The notes under the pieces were generated by a model. That model was not told where the DNA came from. It did no database searches and was given only the letters and a program-made list of their open reading frames with translations. From Cladorrhinum sp. PSN259 (taxonomy: Eukaryota > Ascomycota > Sordariomycetes > Sordariales > Podosporaceae): a stretch of 64,000 nt of DNA. Location: the NCBI GenBank assembly GCA_033725935.1, contig MU867070.1:310001-374000 (forward strand). The letters are read 5' to 3'. Shown here piece by piece: positions 34,273 through 45,267 of this stretch (its first letter is position 1; each line of letters begins with the position of its first letter). Position numbers and translations under genes: made by a program.

Positions 34273-36256
34273 TCAGGCATGACCACGAAAGTCATCCTCA
34301 TCGTCATCGTCGTAGACCATAAACGCATCGCTGTCAAGATCCCGGTATTTCCACTGAAACCAGAAAGTCTGCAGGAACAGCGCAATCGCCGGGCCGGCCC
34401 ATACCCAAATGAGATGCGGATCGGTGACTGCAGGCGTGATGGCCAGACCTAGGAGGCTGGCGATCGCATTGGAGAAGATGAGGAGGGAAGTGACGAGCGC
34501 CTTAGCGTTGTTCGGCGCGCGGGCGTACGCCAGTTCGTACGCCGTCACTTGGCAGAAGCACTCGGACAGGGCGCCAAGCGCAATCACGGGCACCTGCCAC
34601 CATATCGAGATGGGTGACACGCCATTCCCGGCGTCGCAGCCCGTCGCGCGGTACCCGCACGGTGACGTCTCGTACACCCGCCACTGCAGGATGGCCCCTA
34701 GAATTCCCGATGTCCAGGCCAGCGTGAAGCCGAGAGCGAGCCGCTTTGCCCGCCCAAAGCGGATTTTGTGGCGGTTCAGGAGGGGGTACACGGCATGGGT
34801 GAGGATCGGGGTCGCGATTATGATGACGAGGGGGTTGATGTTGTTGAGCAGGTCGTTAGGGGCGCCGTTAGTCGTCATAGACGCGCCCTGGCTCGTAGCG
34901 ACGGAGCCGACGCCGCCGTTGTTGAGGTGATAGAGCGGGAACAAGAAGAAGAACACCTGGCAGGCCGAGATGGTCCGTCGCACCACGTCGACGTGCTTGT
35001 CGGTCCAAGTCCAACCGCCAGCGCCACCACCATTGTCACCCGTCAGCGGCGCCGCCGGGGGTTGTTGCGATGATGTTTTCGCGACGTCCCAGAAATTCTT
35101 GGCCCAGAACTTCCCTTTGTTGCGCCGAAGAGCAAAGGCGATGATCTTGAAGAATCGGGCGAGTTCGGATTTCTTGCCAGCCGGTGCCTTGGCGATGCGG
35201 CCGCGGAAAAGGATGAGGAGGAATGGGAGAGGTAGGTAGACAGCGCCAGGGGTCAGAAAGGCCATCCAAAATCCCACCTTCTTTGCGGCAAACGCCATCG
35301 GGATCCCGAAGAGCGCCCCCACGTTGACCAAGCCGTAGCAAATTAGGACAATCCGCTGTATGGTGGTCTCTGGATCTACTAGTACGGTCTCACCGGACTC
35401 TGTTTTCGTTGTGTACGGTTTGTGCTCGCGGTATTGGTCGACGATCATTGGCACAATGTTGGGCTTGAAGAGACCTGCCAAGTCGTAGGTGAGATTGTTA
35501 GTCGCTGTCGATAGCTCTTACTTTCGATGAGGCATCCGTTTGCCCTTTTTTCCTCAGAAATGAAGTGGGAAGTGACTACACACCTGTACCAAAGGCCAGC
35601 AAGAAGTAGCTAATCAGGAATGGTGCGGTCGCGTTGCCGGCCTGAAGCAACGACGGGGTGGCGGACGCAGCCATGAGGATGTGCGAGATCGCGCCGATCC
35701 ACACACCAATGGTAACGACCACGTACCGGCCGAGCTTCACGTCGGCAAGCCAGCCACCGAAGACGGGAACAATGCACACCAGGAACTGGAAGAGCAAGAT
35801 AAACGAGTTGGAGAACTGGAGACCTCTACCGAGAGCTCCGGCGGTCATCTGCGTACCCGGTGGGGGAGCACCAGCACCGTTACCACCTATGTGCCGATGC
35901 CTCTAGTCAGCTTCTGCCAACAAAAAGGTCAATAGCCTTGTATTGGAGGGGGTGGTTGCTCACCAGCTGGAAGAGGAAATTGGATGAAGTTGGAGAACAC
36001 GGTCCGGACACCGTAGTACGAAGCTCTCTCAGCACATTCGAGAAGGCAGAGGAGGAATGCCGCCATCGGCACCGGGCCAGAGACCTTTCGCATGCCCTCA
36101 ATTGGCTCGTCGAGGCCGTTACCACTTGAAATTGGTTCCACTCCGTCTTTCGACACGGCTACCTGCTCCTGAAGCGGCACCTGCTTGGGTTTTTCTGCAA
36201 AAAAGGCGGTTAGAGGACACTTTGACATGGGGACAAGCGGTGGGATTCGTACCCAT
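34273..36256 (-). CDS. ptr2: Proton-coupled oligopeptide transporter (POT/PTR2 family)
   Basis: Model of four exons: 36256-36253, 36194-35964, 35886-35584 and 35474-34273, giving 579 residues in frame. Family motifs are clear: CLLECAERASYYGVRTVFSNFIQ (the E..ERf.yYG signature of TM1), VPVFGGWLADVKLGRYVVVTIG, AFGTGLFKPNIVPMIVDQY (the FGTGGIKPN block, formed exactly across intron 3), CYGLVNVGALFGIP and WWQVPVIALGALSECFCQVTAYELAYARAP. The family imports di- and tripeptides with protons at the plasma membrane. Introns 2 and 3 are well supported. The first exon, only ATGG before GTACGA, is inferred because the reading enters exon 2 directly after CTAAC...TTTTTTGCAG and has no ATG there. The C-terminus is acidic (DDDDEDDF). 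Confidence 0.9.
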
Positions 36257-37703
36257 TTCGGACAAAGAGGTATAAATATATTTGAAAGACACAAAGTCGC
36301 GCCTCGAAGGTAGATGAGCCAAGATGCTCCCTTCTTAGACTCTCTTTAAGCGGTAGCTGATTGTGCTTGACAAAAGTCAATATATTACTTGCAGAGCCGT
36401 GGAAGTGGCAAGTACTTAAATATACGCTAAACGAAGACACCGAAGGCAATGTGTTATCAACTGGGACCTACGCTGGTGCTCGCAGCGCCGAAGAGCTGCT
36501 CTCGCCGACGTCCCAAGACCGGTGTCGGATCAATTCCAGTCACCTTTGGGTGCCAAGCCGCGGCCAAGAGAGCACAGGTGAGGCTGCCGATGATTTACAG
36601 AAGACTTGCTCAGATATTGTTAGGTTGTCACAAAACTTGCCTGTCCATGAAGTATTCTCGCTTCAGTTGTGAAACCGAATCTACATGTAGGCTCTGTCCA
36701 AAGGTAACAAAGCGTGATGAAATCACTGTACATCACTGAGGCATTCTGAACCTCTCAAAACCATCATCGGTACCAAAAAGGGAAAGGAGCGGTGAGGCAT
36801 GAAGAAAAAATGAGACGCCACCTTTGGCGCCCAGTGGTCGCGGTGTTTCTTTGTACCTTACGGAGATGTCCGGTACCCAACGCCCGGGAAAGGTGAGAAA
36901 GGAGCACTTGATCTACCGACAGCATGGTTGCAGTGGTTCAGCCAATGCCGCCCGGAGAATTTCGATGTTGTGTAACACATCCCTCCCCGTGGGGGCTGCA
37001 CCAGCCAGTCCTAAAACTGAAGGTTAATTAATGCAAAAGGTTAACAAGAATGACGCTTTTCGTTATCCGCGTATCGCGCGGAAAATAAGATATTAGAGTA
37101 AGTGTAACTCGTCACAGAGTCTTAGGGGTGAGGCGCACGAAAGATGCTGAAGCCCAGGCCGCCGTTACAGAATCGCATCATGCCACGTTAACAACTTGGC
37201 AACGGGCAATTTCGTACATTCCTGCAGGCTGCTGCGGACGCCTGGAGCGTAAGGCTCGCTGCGGTCTCTGGTGGGGGGACAACTCACAATGTGCAAGAAA
37301 AGAAAAGAAAGATTGCAGGAAGTAATCTGGAAGCCGCTCGCTAAGGATATAGACACTCGTCGACAGCCTCTGATATCCAGTTGCTCCATAATATTGGGCA
37401 GCGACATTAAAGTTTGGGCAGTCGAGACGCTCTGGTTTTCTCTGGCCCATGGTCGATGTGCATGTCGTCTGTTGGTAGCCTTTGCCCAATGTGCCAGGGG
37501 CAAGGGCATTATTCGAAGCCAGCAAGAGCCGGCGCCGTGGAAGACGAAGGACTGGAGTTTACTTAAGGTACTCTGTTTCGCTGATGACGAGTAGCAACTG
37601 TGTGAACCATCTCCCGAGCCAGGAGCTGTAGCGCAAGCTGTAATTAATCGAAGCACCGCGGAGCTTTTCCCTTCAACCCCTATCCCTCCAGTTTAACATC
37701 ACC
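36257..37703. other. Divergent intergenic region
   Basis: Upstream regions of the peptide transporter (minus) and the cysteine-tail gene (plus). Open frames at 36361-36739 and 37165-37656 show no protein character. Confidence 0.5.
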
Positions 37704-38635
37704 ATGGTAGGTTCATCTCTCTTCGACTGATTAGCACTTTGCACCTCACCTTCGCTCCCTCTTTCATCGACCCGAAGGATTCGAGCTGACTAGAGACTTG
37801 ATTCAAGGCGACCATCCACCCTTACAACCCCGACATCTTCCATAGCCTGCAGTCTCCGGGAGACGCTGCCCAGGACTTCAGCTCCCACGACATCAAGCTA
37901 CTTTTGCACCGAGGCTCGGAGTTGAGCCAACTATTCCTCAACCACAAGGTCGGCACGGACATCGCCATCGAGCTTCTGCATCGCCACTTCGAAGTGCCGG
38001 CGGACAAGCGCCTCGTCAGGGTTGGGCGCGTCGTCACGCCGTGGTCGACGTCACTCTTCAGCGCAGTTGAGCAGCAGTCTGGCCTCGGGCGGCTTGCGCC
38101 TAGCGGCATCCTCGTGCGCGACGGCGCCTACTACCCCTACGAGTTTCGGCACCTGTCCAAGGCAGAGGATGAGGCCGAGGCCCAGTCCAGTGGCGGCAAA
38201 GGCCGTCTTGTCCAGCACGCAGCCTTTCTCGAGCAGTTTGCGCTCTTTGTCCAAGACAAGGGCATTTCCCATGTCCTCGGGCTGCGGACTCTCTCGGCCG
38301 AGGAAAAGCGACGCGTCGAGGACCCCGCCATTCATGACTACGAGGTGACCGACGACGGCTACCACATGACCGTCCTGTCGACGGATGCACCCATGGAGGT
38401 GATGGTTTCCGATGAGTTCAGCTGGGCGCTGGTTGGTGAAGAATGGAGGACCAATACGGCCTGCAAGTCCGGGACTGAGATAGTGAAGTGTGCCTGCAGC
38501 TCGCAGTCTTCAGTTTGTAAAAACTCAAAGTGCTCCCCCAGCTGTGAGTGTTCGCCATATCTAACGGGACACGCCATCAAAAAATGCCCGTGTGAGCAGA
38601 CGGAGGTGAAAACTGGAGAGAAGGACTGTTGCTGA
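37704..38635 (+). CDS. Hypothetical protein with metallothionein-like cysteine tail
   Basis: Exon 1 is just the ATG at 37704-37706; intron 37707-37807 (GTAGGT...CAAG); exon 2 is 37808-38635. The product is 276 residues: MATIHPYNPDIFHSLQ.... Exon 2 has no early in-frame ATG, so the start-only exon is the best explanation. Residues 1-220 form a soluble domain I do not recognise (RLVRVGRVVTPWSTSLF, YYPYEFRHLSKAEDEAEA, EEKRRVEDPAIHDYEVTDDGYHMTVL). The last 57 residues carry 11 cysteines, including CAC, CEC, CPC and a terminal CC, spaced by Ser/Lys, which is the pattern of fungal metallothioneins. The tail could bind copper or zinc; whether the front domain is an enzyme or a storage partner is open. 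Confidence 0.75.
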
Positions 38636-39976
38636 TGCTTTATCTCTCCAAACGACCGAGGTGGTGGTCCAAGTGTGGATAGGGGCTTACCTACCTTGGT
38701 AGACAACAAACAGTGGACGGCTTGCAGATTAGTAGGTAGTAGTTACAGGTAACTTAGTTTGATAGAGCAATAAGCAAATAAAAGAGAGGTTGTGGTTGGT
38801 AAATTGATGCATATCATCGATCCGTTTCTGCTAAAACCTTCTGGGACAAACTTGCCTTGCGACCTCTTGACCCTTGGCGATGAATCTGTGGAATTCTGGG
38901 TGCCAGGAGCATTGTTATTGAAAATGTGTGTGCGTCCTCGGTCTAGGCATATTGGTCCAGACTGCTACTATACTATAGTTTGTCCGAGTACTATGCTGCT
39001 ACACTATTCGGCCGGGTGTTGAGCAGCCTGGAGGCTCCCGAGGACTGTAAATAAGGAGGTGTGAATTGCAGGTCAAATACTACCATACTTTCCTGTCCAC
39101 CACGTTCAACAGAATTCAAGGTCAATTTTGCCAAGAAAAAAGAAAAAAAAGAAGAAGTACTTGCACAGCTGGGCGTCTTTTCTCTCGGTGGTGCTGAACC
39201 GAGACACTGAAAACCGTGCCCTTCATTTCTAGTTGCAGCTGTCAGTTTGGGCACCGTTGGGAGCGACACCTCGACATTGTGCTGTCCTGAGCGACATCAT
39301 CGTTTGAACAGACAGAGAGGGTGTGCCCCAATCTGGGCCATCTGGGTGCCTGAAATGCTACCTACTGTCGAAAGGCACCTTCTGTGCCTAACATGCTTAC
39401 GGGCAGTGCTGGACGTTGCGCGGGTTCGCTTCGAGAGTTCCTTTATTCAAGCAAGCATCTTTACCACCTGCTTTCTTAGGCTCCTCGGGCATCTCAATTT
39501 TGGGCCCACTGAACGCATTGCCATGAACCACTGGCACTGGGGATATCTGCTATTGAACAGCAAGTCGTTGTTTGGCAAACCAGAGAGCTTTTGGTACAAG
39601 TTTATCACCCAACAACCAGCGAATCTGGTATGGGTCCCAAGCCCCGATGATCGAAGTATTTTCTCTTCGACCACGTGTCTTATAGAGACATCTTTTTGGC
39701 ATTACCGCCCAGCTACACTGCACTAGAGGGAAACCAGTCGCACGTCGACAGCGAGCCGGGCAGTAATGATCAAGGGAAGTAGGTCAAAGCACAGCATCGT
39801 ACAGGTGGCTGGCTGCAGATCATGGCGGTCATACATACATGTATCACTGGTGTTCTGCGTCTGTTTTTGGCTCATCGAACCTGTTGTGCAAGTCATTCTG
39901 AGAAGTACATTGCCGAATCTATCTAGTCCTAAGCTGCATCGTCGCCCACCTGCTTCCTGCCAGAAGAGACTCGAAT
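38636..39976. other. Intergenic, upstream of the NACHT-TPR gene
   Basis: No gene supported. A 159-codon frame at 39247-39726 has no domain and a poor start. The right end is the NLR promoter. Confidence 0.5.
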
Positions 39977-42900
39977 ATGGGCTCACTTGGCCTGCCCCCC
40001 GGGTCATTGCCCACACCTGGCCAGCCCCCCCTCTCCGGACCTGTGACCGGAGAACTGTCAGCACTTGGCACCCAATTGAGCTGCAATGGTGTGCGGGATG
40101 AGATCTTCGCCCTCGAGCGGGCTATCAACCGCAAGCCAAACAGTATCCTCAATCGAATGGAACCCCTCCTCTCAGTCATCGAACATTATTCCGAGGTGGC
40201 GAGCATCTTCGTCCAAGTCAACCAGTCCGTTCTCGCGCCGGTGTGGGGCTCAATCAGGTTACTGGTCGTCGTTCTCCGCAGCTATGCGACGTATGTGGAT
40301 GAGGTCTTGGCTTATTTGGAGGTGATACAGCGCAACATGCCGAGGTACTCCGAGTACGTCAACCGCTATCCCGATAGAAAGCGGCTTTCCGACGCGGTGG
40401 CCCATATGTTGGACGTATGTATTGAGGAACTGTGTCCCACTCGAGACTCTGCTAACATTGGACGCTCTCGACCGCAGTCGGTGGCCAAGTTTTGCGATCA
40501 GGCGCGTCACGCACTGGTCCGCCGCGAAGACGCGACATTGTGGGGACGTCTCAAACAGCAAACTCGCCCTGCTCGGAGGCCTTTCGCTTCAGCCTTCAAG
40601 CCGACGCTGGATCGCATAACAGAGCTGCGAGCCCAGATAGAGCACGAAGCACAGTCGGCCGTGGGCGCCTCCGTCGAGGTTGTCAAGGCGGACGGAAAGC
40701 AGGCAAAAGATCTCCAAGTGAAGGCACTACACTTGGCCATGGCGGCGCTCAACGAAACAAGCTCGGCACACAGGCTCAGGGACTTGGCGGATATTCGTCA
40801 ATATCTACACGAGGCCGATCTGGCAAACAAGGCTCGACTGAAGACGCTCAATAGCTGTTGTTCCAAATACTCAGATACATGCGGATGGATCATTGACAAG
40901 CCTCAATTCCAATCGTGGTCTTCGCATGATCGAGGACTACTTTTAGTTCACGGGCCGGCCGGCTGTGGGAAGACGGTCCTCGCCGCCATGTGCGTGGAAA
41001 AGTGCCGCAATGAAAAAACGCCCGACAGCCGTCCTTTTTTCTTCTTCTGCGACGAAGGTAGCCCTGGCCGCCGGTCCTGGGAGTCCGTCCTTCACGCCTG
41101 GGCCGTCAATTTAACATCCCGGCCACATACACCCGAGCTGTTCGACCAGCTCCGCAGCGTTGTTGCGGAAGCGAAAAAAGGAAACAGCCTAGCTGTCACA
41201 GTTAACATGCTGCGATGCGGTTTTGACGTCAGCAAGCCTACGGTTGTCCTTGACGGTCTCGACGAGTTGAGGGACGTTGATCACGAGGAGGCCATCAGAG
41301 ATTTGTGCGACTTCGCCCGTCGAACCAGAATCCTAGTCTTCTTCCGCAGCGATTCCAAGATCTTGAAAGCATTTGAGACGGCAAGAGACGTGACAGAGGA
41401 GGGGGTACCTGCCCTCTCCAGCGAATCTATTGCCATCAGGAAAGAAGACACCCAAGAAGACATCACACGGGTAGTCGAGAAATGGGTCAAACGCCGGGAA
41501 ATCACAGGCCCTGTGGCAGCCAAGGTCCGGGAATCCGTCGTCGGCGGCGCTCACGGCATGTTTCTGTGGGTTCACTTCATGCTGCAAGAACTCAAACACT
41601 GCGAAACCGAGGACGAATTTGGAAGGGCCCTGGATGTGATTCTCCCGGGAGGGATCGGGGGTTATTATGACCGCTTCATCGACCGCGCTCTCTCTAAATG
41701 CTCGTCTCGGTATCAACCAGCATTTCGCGCGTTGCAGCTAATTGCCTTCTCCATTGACACACTCTCCCTCGATACGGTGGACGTCGCCCTCAGATTCCAC
41801 TTCCGGGACAGATCCGGGGCTGTTCCAGAAACCCGCCGTCTCCTACTGATATTTTCTCCCTTGATACGACTTGAACCCAATACTCGGATAATACACGCCA
41901 TACACGCCTCTGTTATGGACCACCTGCGAGCTTGCAAGACTCTAGCGCCAGTGGAGGCGTGCTTCCCCGATCACAATCCCGAGCACGCCAATCATGCGGC
42001 CATTTTTCGACTCTGTATTGAATTCCTCACCAGCGTTGTACAAAGCGAAGAGACAACAGATAAGTGGGTCGCCGTGTTAAAAACTAAGCACTCATTTCTC
42101 GAGTACGCGGCTCGGCACGTTTGGACGCACCTCTGCAGGTCCGGTCCAGCAACCGAGGGAGGCCTGGACCTTCTCAATGTCTTTTTCGAGGCGGCGAGCA
42201 AGAATTCGCGCTGGATAGAGCTCACAGCCCTCCTCGGAATGGACTACCGAGTTCGGGACCGCATGGTGATCCAGAGCAGTTTGCGGATGTGGCTCAAGAC
42301 ATGCTCGCATCGGCTACGATCACCGGACAACGACGACAGAATCAAGCGTGTCGAAGACGGCGTACTCTCACTCTATCAAGGCGCGGTCAAGTACTGCATA
42401 ACCAAGTACGCGGCCGACGACATACGAATAGCAAGATCGGTCTACGCGCTGGGAAGCTTTCTGTATCAGCAGAGTCAACTCGCTGAAGCCGTAGGTCACC
42501 TCAAGCATGCAGTATCCAGATACGAGAATCCTCAGCAGCGCCGCAATTATGAAGACGGCGACTATGACTACAAGCTGGACCCCGAGTATCATGCTCTTCT
42601 ATCGGAGCTCGCGGATTGTTTAAACGACATCGAGCCTCAAAACCGCGGCGTTCCGGAGCTAATGGCTCGGGCGCACAAGGGCAGCCTCGCCGTCTACGGC
42701 AACAAGCACCCGACGACCATCTACTATGCCGTCATGCTGGCTGAGATGTACAGCTGCCTGGGCGAGCTAGACAGAGCCATTGCTCTCTTTCTGCAGACTC
42801 TGGACACCGCTATGTCGGCTCTAGGAGAGCGGGATCCGGTGACGATGCGTGCCCATCATAATCTTGGCAAGGCATACTTGACACGGGGAGACTACGCCGC

Positions 42901-43441
42901 GGCGGAGCGGCACATCGCGACAGCAGAGAAGTGGCGCCGCAAGGTACTTGGCGGCAAGCACCCCACCACGCTCCGCAGCATGACGATCTTAGGCGAGGTG
43001 CATTTGCAGGTAGGACGATACGATGAAGCATGGAGATTGATCAGGGAGTCAAGGGCTGGCCTCGCCGAGGCGCGCGGTCCGGATAGCATCTACGTGCACC
43101 TCGCCACGCAGTCCCTCGGCGACGTGCGGCTCCGCCAGGGCAGATTCAGCGACGCCATCACGTTGTACAACGAGGCAAAGTTGGGGCTAATGAGAGCCTC
43201 TGGGAATGCCGAGACTTCGGGGATTGCGGGAATTATGGACAAGCTATCCAAAGCCTTTGACGCAAATGGGGACATGCAGAGAGCCAACAGATTCAGGAAA
43301 GAAGCTTACTTGATTCGGTCCAAGGCGGCCAAAGCTGGACAAGCCTCATTGTCGAAACAGCGGCTCTTGCGCGTTTTGTTGTTATTGTTGCTGCTGTTTC
43401 TTCACTGTGGTGGCTTGTTGTTGGCGACTGTATATATCTAG
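39977..43441 (+). CDS. NLR-type STAND protein: N-terminal fungal domain, NACHT, TPR
   Basis: Open over 1154 codons, but a canonical 63-nt intron (GTATGT, GCTAAC, CCGCAG; 40415-40477) sits inside; splicing gives 1133 residues. The N-terminus (about 30-145, SVLAPVWGSIRLLVVVLRSYATYVDEVLAYLEVIQRNMPRYSEYV) matches the DUF7708-like region found before fungal NACHT domains. The NACHT domain has Walker A GPAGCGKT (about 326-333 unspliced) and Walker B TVVLDGLDEL (about 421-430), then a winged-helix-like region. Tetratricopeptide repeats with the KHPTT(I/L) pattern of fungal TPR-NLRs span about 815-1110 (HHNLGKAYLTRGDYAAAERH, TILGEVHLQVGRYDEAW, SLGDVRLRQGRFSDAI). The last 25 residues are strikingly hydrophobic (LLRVLLLLLLLFLHCGG), possibly a membrane anchor. 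Expected role: ligand sensing and signalling in non-self recognition. Confidence 0.9.
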   Translation: MGSLGLPPGSLPTPGQPPLSGPVTGELSALGTQLSCNGVRDEIFALERAINRKPNSILNRMEPLLSVIEHYSEVASIFVQVNQSVLAPVWGSIRLLVVVLRSYATYVDEVLAYLEVIQRNMPRYSEYVNRYPDRKRLSDAVAHMLDVCIEELCPTRDSANIGRSRPQSVAKFCDQARHALVRREDATLWGRLKQQTRPARRPFASAFKPTLDRITELRAQIEHEAQSAVGASVEVVKADGKQAKDLQVKALHLAMAALNETSSAHRLRDLADIRQYLHEADLANKARLKTLNSCCSKYSDTCGWIIDKPQFQSWSSHDRGLLLVHGPAGCGKTVLAAMCVEKCRNEKTPDSRPFFFFCDEGSPGRRSWESVLHAWAVNLTSRPHTPELFDQLRSVVAEAKKGNSLAVTVNMLRCGFDVSKPTVVLDGLDELRDVDHEEAIRDLCDFARRTRILVFFRSDSKILKAFETARDVTEEGVPALSSESIAIRKEDTQEDITRVVEKWVKRREITGPVAAKVRESVVGGAHGMFLWVHFMLQELKHCETEDEFGRALDVILPGGIGGYYDRFIDRALSKCSSRYQPAFRALQLIAFSIDTLSLDTVDVALRFHFRDRSGAVPETRRLLLIFSPLIRLEPNTRIIHAIHASVMDHLRACKTLAPVEACFPDHNPEHANHAAIFRLCIEFLTSVVQSEETTDKWVAVLKTKHSFLEYAARHVWTHLCRSGPATEGGLDLLNVFFEAASKNSRWIELTALLGMDYRVRDRMVIQSSLRMWLKTCSHRLRSPDNDDRIKRVEDGVLSLYQGAVKYCITKYAADDIRIARSVYALGSFLYQQSQLAEAVGHLKHAVSRYENPQQRRNYEDGDYDYKLDPEYHALLSELADCLNDIEPQNRGVPELMARAHKGSLAVYGNKHPTTIYYAVMLAEMYSCLGELDRAIALFLQTLDTAMSALGERDPVTMRAHHNLGKAYLTRGDYAAAERHIATAEKWRRKVLGGKHPTTLRSMTILGEVHLQVGRYDEAWRLIRESRAGLAEARGPDSIYVHLATQSLGDVRLRQGRFSDAITLYNEAKLGLMRASGNAETSGIAGIMDKLSKAFDANGDMQRANRFRKEAYLIRSKAAKAGQASLSKQRLLRVLLLLLLLFLHCGGLLLATVYI

Positions 43442-44485
43442 CTGTCCTGGACGGTTCCCAGGATTCTGGTAGCGATGGTCCTTGCGGGAGGCTGCCGTCC
43501 GAAGCTCGCGCCGCGGTTGGCAGTCTTGGGGACTGGAAATAAAGAGCGAAATCAATTCGAATGTTCGAAAAATGAACACAAATCTCAAAACTCTTCTCAG
43601 ATTTGTTCTTAGCACACTTGCCCCCCGAGCATGTGAGCCGTACCTCGATGTTCGTTGTGATTCATACAATAACTTCAACGATCACAACATGGCTCAACAG
43701 CTTCGTGGAACCAAAACCGCAGAGATTCTGTGTGTTGCTCAATCAAAGAGAGCTTCGTTGTAGCGTTGGCGACAAGACAAACAAGACTAATTCGTGCCCA
43801 GATTTGGCTTGATTTGGCACAGAAAACTCTAATCGATTTGATTTGACGAGATTTGACAGTATGCCAAGACCCTCGGCCGTGAGTAAATCTTGAAGATAGT
43901 CTGTATTCGATGGCGTTGTTGATGTAAATCCTGTCGGGTGTGTTAAAACGTTTGCTTTGGCAATATAACACTTACGCGGTTAAAATGAAGCTTAGGTACG
44001 CCGGGTTGGTAGGTTCTTACTTTCCGCCTTAGCGAGAGAAGTTGACTGGAGATTGAAGATGGGGCACTTCTATTCCTCTATAAGAAAGAAGACAGAATCT
44101 GGGCACCCTCAGTTCAAGTTTGGCAAACCCTGTGCTTAGATTCTGAATTTTCTAATGTTTTCGAGATGATCGTTCTTGATGTCGCTACTCCCAATTCCAG
44201 GGTAGACACATGTAATACGCTTTTCTTCGTTTGCCCACAAACCACATCATACTCTTTCCAAGGTTTCAAAGCTACAAACTCTCCTCAAACATTCACAAGT
44301 CAGTTTTGCTGGAAACATTCATGGAACATCTCTGTCGTTGACAGCACAAGGCATCATTGTATTTGTATTCAAGTTTCTTGGGGCCAGCCCAAAGAGAAAA
44401 CCGCTTTTACGAGACTCGGTGAAATGACTTTTCGTTCCATAGATATCTTATCTTCTTTTCTCGCTTTGCCGTCCAGCCACGTTCG
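43442..44485. other. Intergenic after the NACHT-TPR gene
   Basis: 3' flank of the NLR and of the small membrane-protein gene. No gene seen; open frames at 43482-43971 and 44166-44528 have no protein character. Confidence 0.5.
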
Positions 44486-45004
44486 TCAAGTTCTACTGGT
44501 CTTCTTGCTCAGCAACACAGTACCGTAGTGCGATCCGTCCCGCATCCTGAAACCCAGTATCATCCACTCCTCCGGGCTCGCTATACCAATGCCCCTGAGA
44601 ATGGACGTCGACACCAAAATTCCAAACCCCATGAGCTGTGACCCCAGAGTTGCAACGGCCGATCCAGCAATCTGCAGACCGATGCTCGCCAGCAAGTGAA
44701 GGACAAACCAAACGAAGGCAGCAATCCAGGCGGGCGGCCTCGAGGGCACCATCTTCAGGCCGCATATTAGTTTTAGTTCCTCAAAGGTTACCGTGCAGAC
44801 GCCGGGGCACTCGGTGCAGTCTGTGCTGTGCAGGTATCCGAACTGCAGGGCGACGTTTCCCTCTTCGTCCCCGAGCCTTCTTTTGCTTCTCCCTAGCGTT
44901 CTCTCCCAGGAGGGTTCTTCCGCCGACAGAGTCACTTTGTCACTCTGATGTTCAGAGATGGCAAATGTTTTGTTTTGATTCAGTGTTGGTAGATTCCGAG
45001 GCAT
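44486..45004 (-). CDS. Predicted membrane protein, unknown
   Basis: 172 residues without intron. A polar N-terminus with CTECPGVCTVTFEEL is followed by two hydrophobic helices: WIAAFVWFVLHLLASIGLQIAG (about 92-113) and ATLGSQLMGFGILVSTSILRGIGI (about 117-140). The C-terminus EEWMILGFRMRDGSHYGTVLL has the look of a conserved membrane-proximal block. It reads like the C-terminal part of a larger fungal membrane-protein family, so it may be truncated or missing upstream exons. No function can be assigned. Confidence 0.5.
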   Translation of the reverse strand: MPRNLPTLNQNKTFAISEHQSDKVTLSAEEPSWERTLGRSKRRLGDEEGNVALQFGYLHSTDCTECPGVCTVTFEELKLICGLKMVPSRPPAWIAAFVWFVLHLLASIGLQIAGSAVATLGSQLMGFGILVSTSILRGIGIASPEEWMILGFRMRDGSHYGTVLLSKKTSRT

Positions 45005-45195
45005 AATTAGAGCCTGTTTAGGACGTGCTTCGGGGTGTTTTCAGGGAATGGATGTCCTTGGCATACAATAATAACCAAGCACCGGGGTTAGATAAATTTA
45101 TCAGAAAGAAAAAATTGACACCATTCTGTTAGTACTAGTATGTGAAAGAAGAAATCGTTCACAAAAATGGATGCAAAACTAAACATAAAAAGTTG

Positions 45196-45267
45196 AGGTC
45201 CTACCCGGACTCGAACCGGGGTTGCCGGAATCAGAATCCGGAGTGATAACCGCTACACTATAGAACC
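45196..45267 (-). tRNA. tRNA-Gln (anticodon CTG)
   Basis: 72-nt cloverleaf on the minus strand. Acceptor GGTTCTA pairs with TAGGACC, anticodon stem CCGGA/TCCGG around TTCTGAT with CTG (plus coordinates 45232-45234), T arm CCCGG-TTCGAGT-CCGGG. Intronless; reads CAG. Confidence 0.97.

Noticed and set aside
39247..39726. 159-codon open frame before the NACHT-TPR gene
   Set aside because: No domain, Cys/Trp-rich random composition, and it lies where the NLR promoter is expected.
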